Assembly (NCBI GenBank): GCA_035630195.1
Contig: DASQLD010000263.1
Coordinates: 1 to 13,965 of the forward strand
Source of the DNA: DASQDN01 sp035630195
Lineage (GTDB): Bacteria; Acidobacteriota; Terriglobia; Bryobacterales; Bryobacteraceae
Direction: 5' to 3'
Length of the DNA stretch: 13,965 bases
The position numbers and the translations under genes were made by a program. Shown here one piece after another: positions 6,907-13,353 of this stretch. A model generated the notes under the pieces. The model was given only the letters and a program-made list of their open reading frames with translations, ran no database searches and was not told the DNA's origin. Position 1 is the stretch's first letter. Every line of letters begins with the position of its first letter.

Positions 6907-7926
6907 ATGAATTCTGAAGAACGGCGGCGAGCGATCCAGTCTGCGCTCGTCCAGATGGACAAGCAGTTCGGCAAGGGCGCGGTGCTCCTGCTTGGCTCAC
7001 GGAATGCGGTACCGGTAACGACGATTTCGACGGGCTCGCTGTCTGTCGATAACGCGCTCGGCGTGGGGGGACTTCCGCGCGGCCGGGTGATCGAGATCTA
7101 TGGTCCGGAATCGTCGGGAAAGACGACATTGACACTTCATGTCATCGCGGAGGCGCAAAAAGCCGGTGGATACGCCGCATTCATCGATGCCGAGCATGCG
7201 CTGGATCCGAAATATGCTGCTGTTCTCGGTGTGAATGTCGACAATCTCATCGTGTCGCAACCCGATTCCGGTGAGCAGGCGCTCGAGATCGCGTCGGGAC
7301 TCGTCGCTACCAATGCTGTGGATTTGATCGTTATCGACTCAGTCGCCGCGCTGGTGCCGCGCGCGGAACTCGAAGGCGAAATGGGAGACAGCCATGTCGG
7401 TCTGCAGGCGCGACTGATGTCTCAGGCGCTGCGCAAACTGACAGGGCAGGTGGCGCGAACGAACACATGCCTGGTGTTCATCAATCAGCTTCGAGAGAAA
7501 ATCGGTGTGATGTTCGGCAACCCGGAAACCACTACGGGCGGAAAAGCGCTGAAGTTCTATTCCTCGATTCGGATGGAAGTCCGTCGTGGCGCAACGCTGA
7601 AGGACGGCGATCAGATCGTCGGAAATCGCACCAAAGTCAAGATCGTCAAGAATAAGGTTGCTGCTCCATTCAAAGAAGTGGAAGTAGATCTCCTCCACGG
7701 CTTTGGATTCTCGCGAGAAGGAGATCTGATTGACCTCGGAGCTCTCCACGGAATAGTCGAGAAGAGCGGATCGTGGTTCAGTTTTGGCGGGGAACGCATC
7801 GGTCAGGGCCGCGACAATGCTCGCCAATTCCTGAAAGATCATCCTGAAACTGCAAGAAAGATCGATGCCAGCCTGCGTGCCAAGCTTGGAATCGGAGCGG
7901 CTGCCGCCGTTGCAGTGGCCGGTTAA
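6907..7926 (+). CDS. recA: Recombinase RecA
   Basis: 339-residue DNA recombinase: forms ATP-dependent filaments on single-stranded DNA, drives strand exchange and, in SOS-competent bacteria, LexA cleavage. Seen: N-terminal helix with QMDKQFGKGAV (16-26), Walker A GPESSGKT (66-73), FIDAEHALDPKYA (92-104), Walker B LIVIDS (140-145), L1 region EGEMGDSHVGLQARLMSQ (156-173), L2 region FINQLREKIGVMFGNPETTT (191-210), and KFYSSIRMEVRR (216-227). The C-terminal domain is present, but the tail after RAKLGIG is Ala/Val-rich with no acidic residues, unlike the acidic tail of E. coli RecA. ATG 6907 has AAGAGG six bases upstream. No SOS box of a type I can recognise lies in the 42 bp upstream or before the preceding small ORF. 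A strong inverted repeat lies 31 bp downstream. Confidence 0.98.
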   Translation: MNSEERRRAIQSALVQMDKQFGKGAVLLLGSRNAVPVTTISTGSLSVDNALGVGGLPRGRVIEIYGPESSGKTTLTLHVIAEAQKAGGYAAFIDAEHALDPKYAAVLGVNVDNLIVSQPDSGEQALEIASGLVATNAVDLIVIDSVAALVPRAELEGEMGDSHVGLQARLMSQALRKLTGQVARTNTCLVFINQLREKIGVMFGNPETTTGGKALKFYSSIRMEVRRGATLKDGDQIVGNRTKVKIVKNKVAAPFKEVEVDLLHGFGFSREGDLIDLGALHGIVEKSGSWFSFGGERIGQGRDNARQFLKDHPETARKIDASLRAKLGIGAAAAVAVAG

Positions 7927-7957
7927 GGCCTAAAACATTCCTATAATTAGCTGTTTC

Positions 7958-7994
7958 AGCGTCGGAATAGCGGTTTCACGGGCATTCCGACGCT
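7958..7994. repeat. Perfect 11-bp inverted repeat downstream of recA
   Basis: AGCGTCGGAAT (7958-7968) and ATTCCGACGCT (7984-7994) pair without mismatch around a 15-nt loop. It sits 31 bp after the recA stop. Neither strand has a T-run directly after the stem, so it is not a textbook intrinsic terminator. It could stabilise the recA 3' end, stop transcription with Rho, or be a protein-binding site. A TATAAT at 7942-7947 lies just upstream on the plus strand, without a -35. Confidence 0.7.
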
Positions 7995-8043
7995 CTCTAT
8001 GTGAAAAAAGCCCGGAAAATCGCTGTTTTTCGCGTTTCTCCTC

Positions 8044-8072
8044 TTTACTTCCGTTTCCTGCTGCCGTATCAT
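8044..8072 (+). promoter_or_regulatory. Candidate sigma70 promoter for the HU gene
   Basis: TTTACT (8044-8049, 4 of 6) and TATCAT (8067-8072, 5 of 6) with an exact 17-bp spacer. Transcription would start near 8079, leaving a leader of about 80 nt that contains a hairpin and a good ribosome site. Confidence 0.5.
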
Positions 8073-8084
8073 GAACTCGACCCC

Positions 8085-8120
8085 GCTACGCGATGGAAAT
8101 AACAAACATAATCGCGCAGC
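8085..8120 (+). promoter_or_regulatory. Hairpin in the HU mRNA leader
   Basis: GCTACGCGAT (8085-8094) and ATCGCGCAGC (8111-8120) pair at 9 of 10 positions (one A/C mismatch) around a 16-nt A-rich loop. It ends 20 nt before the GGAGAAG ribosome site at 8141-8147. It may stabilise the mRNA or serve translational control; no known riboswitch matches. Confidence 0.45.
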
Positions 8121-8157
8121 AATGTTTTAATTGGAGAATCGGAGAAGAACACACCTT

Positions 8158-8466
8158 ATGGCAGAAGCAACACGAATGACTCAAACCCAGATCGTCAAGG
8201 AATTGGCGGAATCGACCGGCGTGGGCAACAAAGTCGCGAAACAGTTTCTCGAGAAGTTCACCGAGATCGCTGTTCGCGAGACCAAGAAAAAGGGCGTTTT
8301 CGTGATGCCGGGCATCGGCCGCCTGGTCCGCGTAGAGCGCAAAGCGCGTACGGGCCGCAATCCTGCGACCGGTGAGGCCATCAAGATTCCGGCGAAAAAA
8401 GTTGTAAAGTTCCGGATCGCGAAGGCAGTGAAGGACGCCATCGTTCCGCCGAAGGTCAAGAAGTAA
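8158..8466 (+). CDS. HU/IHF-family DNA-binding nucleoid protein
   Basis: 102-residue histone-like protein that bends and compacts DNA as a dimer. The N-terminal helices (TQTQIVKELAESTGVGNKVA, 8-27) carry the family pattern. The beta-arm region follows: GVFVMPGIGRLVRVE, then ARTGRNPATGEAIKIPAKK (63-81), with the Pro of RNP that intercalates in DNA. It ends FRIAKAVKDAI and a Lys-rich tail PPKVKK, about ten residues beyond E. coli HU (90). The ATG at 8158 has GGAGAAG 10 nt upstream; an in-frame TTG at 8131 is less likely because it precedes that ribosome site. It has its own promoter and terminator, so it is probably monocistronic. HU and IHF subunits are not separated with certainty here. Confidence 0.93.
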   Translation: MAEATRMTQTQIVKELAESTGVGNKVAKQFLEKFTEIAVRETKKKGVFVMPGIGRLVRVERKARTGRNPATGEAIKIPAKKVVKFRIAKAVKDAIVPPKVKK

Positions 8467-8476
8467 CGATCCCAAG

Positions 8477-8512
8477 GGCGGTTGGGCTCTCGTCCAGCCG
8501 CCTCACACTTTT
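8477..8512 (+). terminator. Intrinsic terminator after the HU gene
   Basis: GGCGGTTGG (8477-8485) pairs with CCAGCCGCC (8494-8502), nine pairs including one G-U, around an 8-nt loop. TCACACTTTT follows. The T-run is short, so termination may be partial. It starts 10 bp after the HU stop. Confidence 0.6.
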
Positions 8513-8544
8513 ACCAAAGACTTTCTACCAACAAGGTAGCTAAC

Positions 8545-8576
8545 AAGCAAAAGCCCCGCAAACTTGCTGCGGGGCT
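8545..8576 (-). terminator. tatA: Intrinsic terminator of tatA
   Basis: On the minus strand AGCCCCGCA (8576-8568) pairs perfectly with TGCGGGGCT (8560-8552) around 7 nt and is followed by TTTTGCTTG. It lies about 60 bp downstream of the tatA stop. It faces the HU terminator, insulating these convergent units. Confidence 0.8.
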
Positions 8577-8636
8577 GTGGTGTATCGTTTGTAAACCGGT
8601 GGAACTCGCCCAACGTGCGGGCAGCTCAGGAAGCCG

Positions 8637-8804
8637 CTATGCCTGCTTCTTTTCCTCGGCCTTTTCGTCGCCTTTCAGCGCGTGCTTGAAGTTTCGGATA
8701 CCTTCTCCTAAACCCTTCGCCACTTCTGGAATCTTGCGCCCACCGAAAAGCAGCACTGCAATGCCCAGAATGATGAGAAGCTCAGGCAAGCCAATAGACC
8801 TCAT
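8637..8804 (-). CDS. tatA: Sec-independent translocase subunit TatA/TatE
   Basis: 55 residues, a single-span inner-membrane protein that oligomerises to let folded twin-arginine substrates cross. It reads MRSIGLPELLIILGIAVLLF (1-20), an N-terminal transmembrane helix with the conserved polar residue (Glu8), then the FGGRKIPEVAKGLGEGIRNFK (20-40) hinge and amphipathic helix typical of TatA, then a short charged tail (GDEKAEEKKQ). The FGxxxxPE motif and the Phe of RNFK are diagnostic. TatA and TatE cannot be told apart at this size; TatB is unlikely because it is longer and lacks FGGRK. AGGAGGAGG at 8810-8818 gives a very strong ribosome site. No tatB or tatC is adjacent. It is a single gene with its own promoter and terminator. 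Confidence 0.95.
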   Translation of the reverse strand: MRSIGLPELLIILGIAVLLFGGRKIPEVAKGLGEGIRNFKHALKGDEKAEEKKQA

Positions 8805-8832
8805 TACGGCCTCCTCCTATGTGACACTATCC

Positions 8833-8863
8833 ATTGTAGCGAACTGTGTTTCCCATGCGTCAA
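8833..8863 (-). promoter_or_regulatory. Candidate sigma70 promoter of tatA
   Basis: On the minus strand TTGACG (8863-8858, 5 of 6) and TACAAT (8838-8833, 5 of 6) with a 19-bp spacer, a little longer than ideal. Transcription would start near 8826, about 20 nt before the tatA ATG and just ahead of the strong ribosome site. The -35 lies 10 bp from the start of the divergent small basic-protein gene. Confidence 0.6.
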
Positions 8864-8873
8864 GTAGCCAGCC

Positions 8874-9023
8874 ATGCCAAAGAAACAAACCTTTGACCAG
8901 AAAACAGAAGTTCGCAAACTCGCAAGGGAGCGAGTGGGCACAGTTAAGGCTTCTCGTCCCATCGAACCCAAAGACTCCCGGAAGAAGCCGAAGCATCGGA
9001 AGCCGCCGCAAGTCGACGACTAA
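8874..9023 (+). CDS. Small, very basic hypothetical protein (49 aa)
   Basis: ATG 8874 to TAA 9021-9023. I do not recognise a named family. Composition is striking: over a quarter Lys/Arg, no Cys, and the pattern VRKLARERVGTVKASRPIEP followed by a Lys/Arg/Pro-rich stretch ending PPQVDD. This non-random, low-hydrophobic layout suggests a real, largely unstructured protein, perhaps one that binds nucleic acid or ribosomes (inference only). It lies divergent to tatA, with 69 bp between the starts. Its stop overlaps the stop of convergent speA by 3 bases (9020-9023 shared region). The ribosome site is weak (no GGAGG). It could instead be chance; conservation of the RERVG core would decide. Confidence 0.6.
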   Translation: MPKKQTFDQKTEVRKLARERVGTVKASRPIEPKDSRKKPKHRKPPQVDD

Positions 9024-10969
9024 TTTCCATCAGCCACGTCCTCCAGATAGGTGTATCCGTTCAACCCCTGCTCGTAAAACCTGAGCATTCGACCCGATTC
9101 CTCATAGCCAATGCGACCTTCCCGGAGCGCAGCTTCCACGTCGCGCCGGTACTGTTCGAGAAGCATGTTGGCCTTGAACTGCACGTAATCGAGAACTTCA
9201 CGGACCGTATCTCCACGAATGACCGCATCCAGCAGCACTTCGCCGTTCTCTCCCAAGTTGACATGTACAGCATTGGTATCGCCAAACAAATTGTGCAGAT
9301 CGCCGAGGATCTCCTGATATGCCCCGACAAGGAAAGCGCCGAGATAGTAGGGCCGGCCATTGAGGCCGTGAAGCCGCAATGTCTTCTTCACATCGCGGCG
9401 ATCGATGAACTGGTCGACCTTCCCGTCTGAATCGCACGAAATATCGCCGAGCACGGCGTGCCGTGTGGGTGGCTCGCCTAATCTGTGAATCGGCATGATC
9501 GGAAAGAGCTGCTTCACGGCCCAACTGTCCGGCATGCTCTGAAATAACGAGAAGTTGCAGAAATAAGTATCGGAAAGGAGGCTTTCGAGGCCCTCCAACT
9601 CCTCGGGGAAGTAATCGAGCTCTCCGGCCATACGTTGAATGCGACGGCAGATCGCCCAGTAGTAGTTCTCCGCCAAGCTACGCTGCATCAAGGGCAAATA
9701 GCCGAGGCTGAACAGATTCAACGCAGCATCGAGCGCCTGCTGCGCATCGTGGAAGCTCTCCAGAAGGTTTTTACTACTCAGCGATTTGTACGTATCCTGC
9801 AAGTCGATCAGCGGCTGCTCGGCGTCCTCAGGCAACTCCTTTTGGTCGTAAGACTCCCCAAACTCGCTGATGCCGAGAACGTTAAACAAAAGCACGCTGT
9901 GGTATGCCGCGACCGCTCGCCCACTTTCCGTGATGATTGTCGGATGCGCTACCTCAGCCTCATCACACACATTCTGGATGTGATAGACGATGTCGTTCGC
10001 ATATTCCTGCAGAGTGTAATTGACGCTCGATTCGAAGTCTGTCTGAGACCCGTCATAGTCGATCCCGAGACCGCCACCGACATCCATGTACTGCAAGCCA
10101 GCCCCGGCTCGCTTCAGTTCGACATAAACCCGAACAGCCTCGCTCACGGCGCCCTTTACCTGCCTGATATTGGTGATCTGGCTGCCGAGGTGAAAGTGCA
10201 GTAACTGCAGGCAGTCACTCATACCCAAATCTCTGAGCGTGTCCAGCACGCGAACTGCTTCGCTGATCGTTAAACCGAACTTGGACCGGTAGCCGCCCGA
10301 GGATTTCCAACGACCGGAACCGCGGCTTGCCAGTTTCACGCGCACACCAATGACTGGTTTTACGCCCATGCGCGCTGCGTGCTTGATGATCAGATCGAGT
10401 TCCGTAAACTTCTCGACTACCGGGATGATCTGACGCCCGATCTTCAGGGCATGCATTGCCATCTCGATGTACTCGTCGTCCTTGAAGCCATTGCAGATGA
10501 TCGGCGTTTCGTTGTCAGCAAGCGCCATCACTGCGAGCAATTCGGGCTTGGAGCCGGCTTCGAGACCGAAATGATAAGGTTTGCCGTACTCGAAAACCTC
10601 TTCAACCACCTCACGTTGTTGATTCACCTTGATCGGGAAGACGCAGCGATATTCGCCTTTGTAGCCGTGCTCCTGAATCGCGTTCTGAAAAGCCGCGTGA
10701 ATCTCACCTAAGCGGTGCTTCAGGATTTCGCCGAAGCGAATCAGGATGGGTGGATGGATGCCGCGCAACACGAGTTTATCGACGAGTTCTTTCAGGTCGA
10801 TGCCGCGGGCTTGTTCCTTGTTCGGATGCACCCAGAGGTGGCCATTCGGTCCGACCGAAAAGTAGCCCTTTCCCCACGCGCCGACGTCATACAGCTCGGA
10901 GGCGTCCTTGACGGTCCAGCGCTCCGTGGGCTCGAAGACCTGCGCATTATCCAAAACCTTTACTGCCAA
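9020..10969 (-). CDS. speA: Biosynthetic arginine decarboxylase
   Basis: 649-residue PLP enzyme converting L-arginine to agmatine and CO2, the entry to putrescine/spermidine by the agmatine route; E. coli SpeA is 658. Seen: N-terminal YDVGAWGKGYFSV (27-39), CVFPIKVNQQREV with PLP-lysine Lys114, HFGLEAGSKPELL, KLASRGSGRWKSSGG, LLHFHLGSQ, YMDVGGGLGIDYDGS, ESGRAVAAYHSVL, and the C-terminal catalytic GDISCDSDGK and YYLGAFLVGAYQE. All fold type III (alanine racemase-like) landmarks are present. The start is TTG at 10967-10969 with GGAGGT at 10978-10983, 8 nt upstream; a TGA two codons before rules out an earlier in-frame start. No speB or aguA/aguB partner lies in the window. Confidence 0.96.
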   Translation of the reverse strand: MAVKVLDNAQVFEPTERWTVKDASELYDVGAWGKGYFSVGPNGHLWVHPNKEQARGIDLKELVDKLVLRGIHPPILIRFGEILKHRLGEIHAAFQNAIQEHGYKGEYRCVFPIKVNQQREVVEEVFEYGKPYHFGLEAGSKPELLAVMALADNETPIICNGFKDDEYIEMAMHALKIGRQIIPVVEKFTELDLIIKHAARMGVKPVIGVRVKLASRGSGRWKSSGGYRSKFGLTISEAVRVLDTLRDLGMSDCLQLLHFHLGSQITNIRQVKGAVSEAVRVYVELKRAGAGLQYMDVGGGLGIDYDGSQTDFESSVNYTLQEYANDIVYHIQNVCDEAEVAHPTIITESGRAVAAYHSVLLFNVLGISEFGESYDQKELPEDAEQPLIDLQDTYKSLSSKNLLESFHDAQQALDAALNLFSLGYLPLMQRSLAENYYWAICRRIQRMAGELDYFPEELEGLESLLSDTYFCNFSLFQSMPDSWAVKQLFPIMPIHRLGEPPTRHAVLGDISCDSDGKVDQFIDRRDVKKTLRLHGLNGRPYYLGAFLVGAYQEILGDLHNLFGDTNAVHVNLGENGEVLLDAVIRGDTVREVLDYVQFKANMLLEQYRRDVEAALREGRIGYEESGRMLRFYEQGLNGYTYLEDVADGN

Positions 10970-11037
10970 TGGTCATTACCTCCAAATGAGTGCGGACTGA
11001 AACTCTAAGTGTCCTTCGGATTTTATCGTGCGGCAAG

Positions 11038-11043
11038 TATAAT
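11038..11043 (+). promoter_or_regulatory. -10 box of the gene at 11054
   Basis: A perfect TATAAT; the hexamer 17 bp upstream is TTCGGA (3 of 6 to the -35). It is only 10 nt before the ATG at 11054, so the transcript would have almost no leader. Confidence 0.45.
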
Positions 11044-11053
11044 TTAGTTACGA

Positions 11054-11593
11054 ATGCGACAGCTTGTAAGACGCGTAGCGAGAAGGGCGCGTTTTAATCA
11101 TTTCGCGCTCGCGTTTTTTCTCGGGGCTTCGTTACAGGCCGAAAACGTCATTCTGGATTGTGTGGGGGACGGATTCTCGGGCGGCGGAGAATTCCTGACA
11201 TCCACATCTGAGTTACGGATGCCAGGGTACGGTTTGTTCGCTTTCCGTTCCTGGAACGTTGCCGGCTGGCGAATTGACAATGCGACTCTCTTTCTCCACG
11301 TCGCCAAAGGTACTCCACCATCAACCGTCGAAGTGGCACTCGTGCCTCTACCGTGGCGCGAGTCTGAGCCGCCGAAACTAGAGGTTGGGAAGCTAAAATT
11401 CATCCCACACGATGTGTCGCTCGAACCGCAAAGCTGGGCTACAGTGCAGATTGAGCCGGCGCTGATCGAGGAACTAGCGTCGGGCAAAGCCCATGGGCTG
11501 GTATTGCGATTCAAAGGGAAAGAGTTTCTGCTGCACTCGCGCGAATCGGCGCAATACGCTCCCAAGATGTACGTACTCGGCGGCCGGCGCTGA
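11054..11593 (+). CDS. Secreted beta-rich protein, DNRLRE/CBM96-like
   Basis: 179 residues. The N-terminus has Arg-rich charge (RRVARRARFNH), a hydrophobic core (FALAFFLGASL) and a likely cleavage after LQA near residue 29, so it should be exported. It is not a canonical Tat signal. The mature part is a single beta-rich domain. WRIDNATLFLHVAKG (72-86), VEVALVPLPWRESEP (about 92-106), a central WATVQIEPALIEELASGK and LVLRFKGKEFLLHSRES near the end echo DNRLRE (CBM96-like) domains. Those share a W-x-I-x-x-A-x-L-x-L-x-V strand, a later V-x-x-W/I-x-x-G-x-A-x-G-L-x-L segment and a closing F-x-S-R-E. This is pattern-level resemblance only. Such domains bind or surround cell-surface polysaccharides. 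Start ATG 11054 lacks a ribosome site. Confidence 0.6.
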   Translation: MRQLVRRVARRARFNHFALAFFLGASLQAENVILDCVGDGFSGGGEFLTSTSELRMPGYGLFAFRSWNVAGWRIDNATLFLHVAKGTPPSTVEVALVPLPWRESEPPKLEVGKLKFIPHDVSLEPQSWATVQIEPALIEELASGKAHGLVLRFKGKEFLLHSRESAQYAPKMYVLGGRR

Positions 11594-11602
11594 CTGCCAC
11601 GA

Positions 11603-11635
11603 GTGTACACTGAGCGCCCGGTTGTACACTGAGCG
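11603..11635. repeat. 13-bp direct repeat overlapping the SDR gene start
   Basis: TGTACACTGAGCG occurs at 11604-11616 and 11623-11635, a period of 19 bp. The first copy is preceded by G, making the 8-bp palindrome GTGTACAC (11603-11610); the second begins TTGTACAC. The second copy ends one base before the SDR ATG. Same-face spacing near two helical turns suggests tandem operator half-sites, or a small tandem duplication. Confidence 0.65.
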
Positions 11636-11636
11636 A

Positions 11637-12410
11637 ATGTCACTCGCTCTTGAAGGACGAAGCGCTCTCGTCACTGGCGCCAGCAAAGGAATCGGGAAAG
11701 GCATCGCGCTGGAACTGGCACGCGCTGGATGTAACATTGCCGTAAATTACAACTCCGACGCGCCTGGAGCTGAGGCAACCGCTGCAGAGATCCGACAGAT
11801 TGGGCGTCAGGCCATAGTTATACAAGCGAATGTCGGCGTTTCGTCGGATGTGAGCCGCATGTTTGAGTCGATCTTCGAGACCTTTCCGAAGCTGAGCATC
11901 CTCGTCAACAATGCCGGCGTGCAGACGTGGAAGGCGCTACTCGATCTCGAGGAAGCCGAATGGGATCGCGTGATCGACACCAACCTGAAAGGGACCTTCC
12001 TCTGCACGCAACTAGCGGCGCGCCATATGAAAGATAACGGAGGCGGCTCCATTATTAACCTGGGCTCCGGTTGTAACAAGGTGGCTTTCCCTCATCTGGT
12101 GGACTATACCGCTAGCAAAGGCGGCATCGAGATGTTCACAAAGGTTGCCGCCGCAGAACTGGGCCGTCACCAGATCCGTGTGAACTGCGTAGCGCCGGGA
12201 GCCGTCGAGATCGAGCGCACGAAAGAGGAGGCCGGCGATTATGCGGGTACGTGGGCGAAGCTTACTCCGCTCGGCAGGGTAGGACAGCCAGTGGATGTCG
12301 CGCGTATGGTGGCGTTCCTGGCAAGCGACGCGACAGACTTCATCACAGGACAAACGATTTGGGTGGATGGCGGCCTCTTTTCGAAGCCTGCCTGGCCCTA
12401 CGATGTTTAA
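11637..12410 (+). CDS. Short-chain dehydrogenase/reductase (SDR), FabG-like
   Basis: 257-residue classical SDR, NAD(P)-dependent. Rossmann motif TGASKGIG (13-20), NNAG (91-94), Asn116, catalytic Ser144, Tyr157 and Lys161 (YTASK), and VNCVAPGAVEI (182-192) after the active site. The C-terminal block FITGQTIWVDGG (235-246) is common to FabG-type and sugar dehydrogenases. The substrate is not clear from the sequence; 3-oxoacyl-ACP reductase or glucose/polyol dehydrogenase-like activity are both possible. A basic residue after the first glycine-rich loop could favour NADP, but that is weak. Start ATG 11637 has no Shine-Dalgarno and is one base from the direct repeat, so its expression may be controlled by that repeat. 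The stop is 3 bp from the stop of the convergent MerR-TPR gene. Confidence 0.9.
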   Translation: MSLALEGRSALVTGASKGIGKGIALELARAGCNIAVNYNSDAPGAEATAAEIRQIGRQAIVIQANVGVSSDVSRMFESIFETFPKLSILVNNAGVQTWKALLDLEEAEWDRVIDTNLKGTFLCTQLAARHMKDNGGGSIINLGSGCNKVAFPHLVDYTASKGGIEMFTKVAAAELGRHQIRVNCVAPGAVEIERTKEEAGDYAGTWAKLTPLGRVGQPVDVARMVAFLASDATDFITGQTIWVDGGLFSKPAWPYDV

Positions 12411-12413
12411 CGC

Positions 12414-13346
12414 TTATTCAAGAACCTGACTGCCCAGCGCAATCGGACGCCGGCCCCCGACAACTGTATAGCGTCGAAGTTTATCTAGCTCGCGCCGAGC
12501 GATCGCCGCCCAGGAGCTATTGGGATCGAGCTTCAGATACGCCTTCCACTGGCGCACTGCTTCCATGACATGGCCGCTCCCTTGATAGAGCAGCGCGAGA
12601 TTGTAGTATGCGTCGGCGTAGCTGGGGTGAAGCCGCACTGCTTCGAGATAGTGCCGTAAGGCGCGCTCATAGTCTCCACGCTCGTCATAAAGGTTCGCGA
12701 TGTTGAAGTGAGCCAGCGCATACTTCGGATCGGCCTCGAGTGCTTTGCGATAGTGAGCCTCCGCCTTGGAGAATTGGCGCGCGTTGAAGAAGATGGTGCC
12801 GAGATTGAGCCACGCTCCCGCCGAGGTGGGATCGAGTTCTACTGCGGTTTCATACGCCTTGATCGCGTCCGGGACAGCGCCTGTTTGCTCGCATTCGAGT
12901 CCCCGCTGAAACCACTTTTCGGCAGATTCCCTTCTGCTTCGGCTATCATCCGTCTTCTTGCGATCCGGGAAAGATACGAGCCGCTTCAGTTCGGCTTGAT
13001 CGAAGTTGAACAGTAATTGACCCGAGATCGGCTCCATTGCATTGTCGCCGACTTGGACGTGAATTCGCCGGCCATCGGAGATCAACCGAAGTTGCTTCAA
13101 CGGATCTGTAATGTGCTCTAATCGTTCGCGAAGAGCCACCAGAACAGTACGAATCTTCGCGGAAGGAATACGGCTTTCTCGAAGCTTTGTGAGGGTACGC
13201 AGCGCAATCAGATCAGAAAACGCAAAACGCTCCATCGGCGGAATCAGGCTGTGCTTCTCCCAACCGCGTAATTGGCGCTCGCTAACATCCAACAAGCGCC
13301 GGACCTCTTCTCGCGAGTAAACTGCCTTCGGAGCGATCTCAGGCAC
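12414..13346 (-). CDS. MerR-type HTH fused to TPR repeats
   Basis: 310 residues in two parts. Residues 8-70 form a MerR-like winged helix: YSREEVRRLLDVSERQLRGWEKHSLIPP, then FAFSDLIALRTLTKLRESRIPSAKIRTVL. A linker follows with a short DUF-like region (about 80-125). From about 141 there are four TPRs, for example AWLNLGTIFFNARQFSKAEAHYRKALEADP (178-207), HFNIANLYDERGDYERALRHYLEAVRLHP and AYYNLALLYQGSGHVMEAVRQWKAYLKLDP. MerR-family proteins usually distort promoters between -35 and -10; the TPRs would act as partner or sensor domain, but the signal is unknown. Start is GTG at 13344-13346, 7 nt after a -10 box. It is convergent with the SDR gene (3 bp apart, no terminator seen). Partner genes are unclear. 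Confidence 0.85.
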   Translation of the reverse strand: MPEIAPKAVYSREEVRRLLDVSERQLRGWEKHSLIPPMERFAFSDLIALRTLTKLRESRIPSAKIRTVLVALRERLEHITDPLKQLRLISDGRRIHVQVGDNAMEPISGQLLFNFDQAELKRLVSFPDRKKTDDSRSRRESAEKWFQRGLECEQTGAVPDAIKAYETAVELDPTSAGAWLNLGTIFFNARQFSKAEAHYRKALEADPKYALAHFNIANLYDERGDYERALRHYLEAVRLHPSYADAYYNLALLYQGSGHVMEAVRQWKAYLKLDPNSSWAAIARRELDKLRRYTVVGGRRPIALGSQVLE

Positions 13347-13353
13347 CGGAAGA

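Noticed and set aside
7999..8050. Intrinsic terminator for recA in the A/T-rich stretch after the 11-bp hairpin
   Set aside because: Only weak GAAAA/TTTTC pairing; no GC-rich stem followed by a T-run.
8533..8544. 12-mer AAGGTAGCTAAC also found at 13936-13947
   Set aside because: The second copy encodes conserved FeoB residues (KVAN); a single shared 12-mer in 14 kb is probably chance.
9635..10204. 189-codon plus-strand ORF opposite speA, and similar long antisense ORFs opposite aroB, hslU and recA
   Set aside because: They mirror codon bias of well-supported genes on the other strand and show no recognisable motifs or ribosome sites.
11054..11150. Twin-arginine signal in the DNRLRE-like protein, given the nearby tatA
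   Set aside because: The Arg-rich n-region has RR pairs but no S/T-R-R-x-F-L-K motif; a Sec-type signal fits better.
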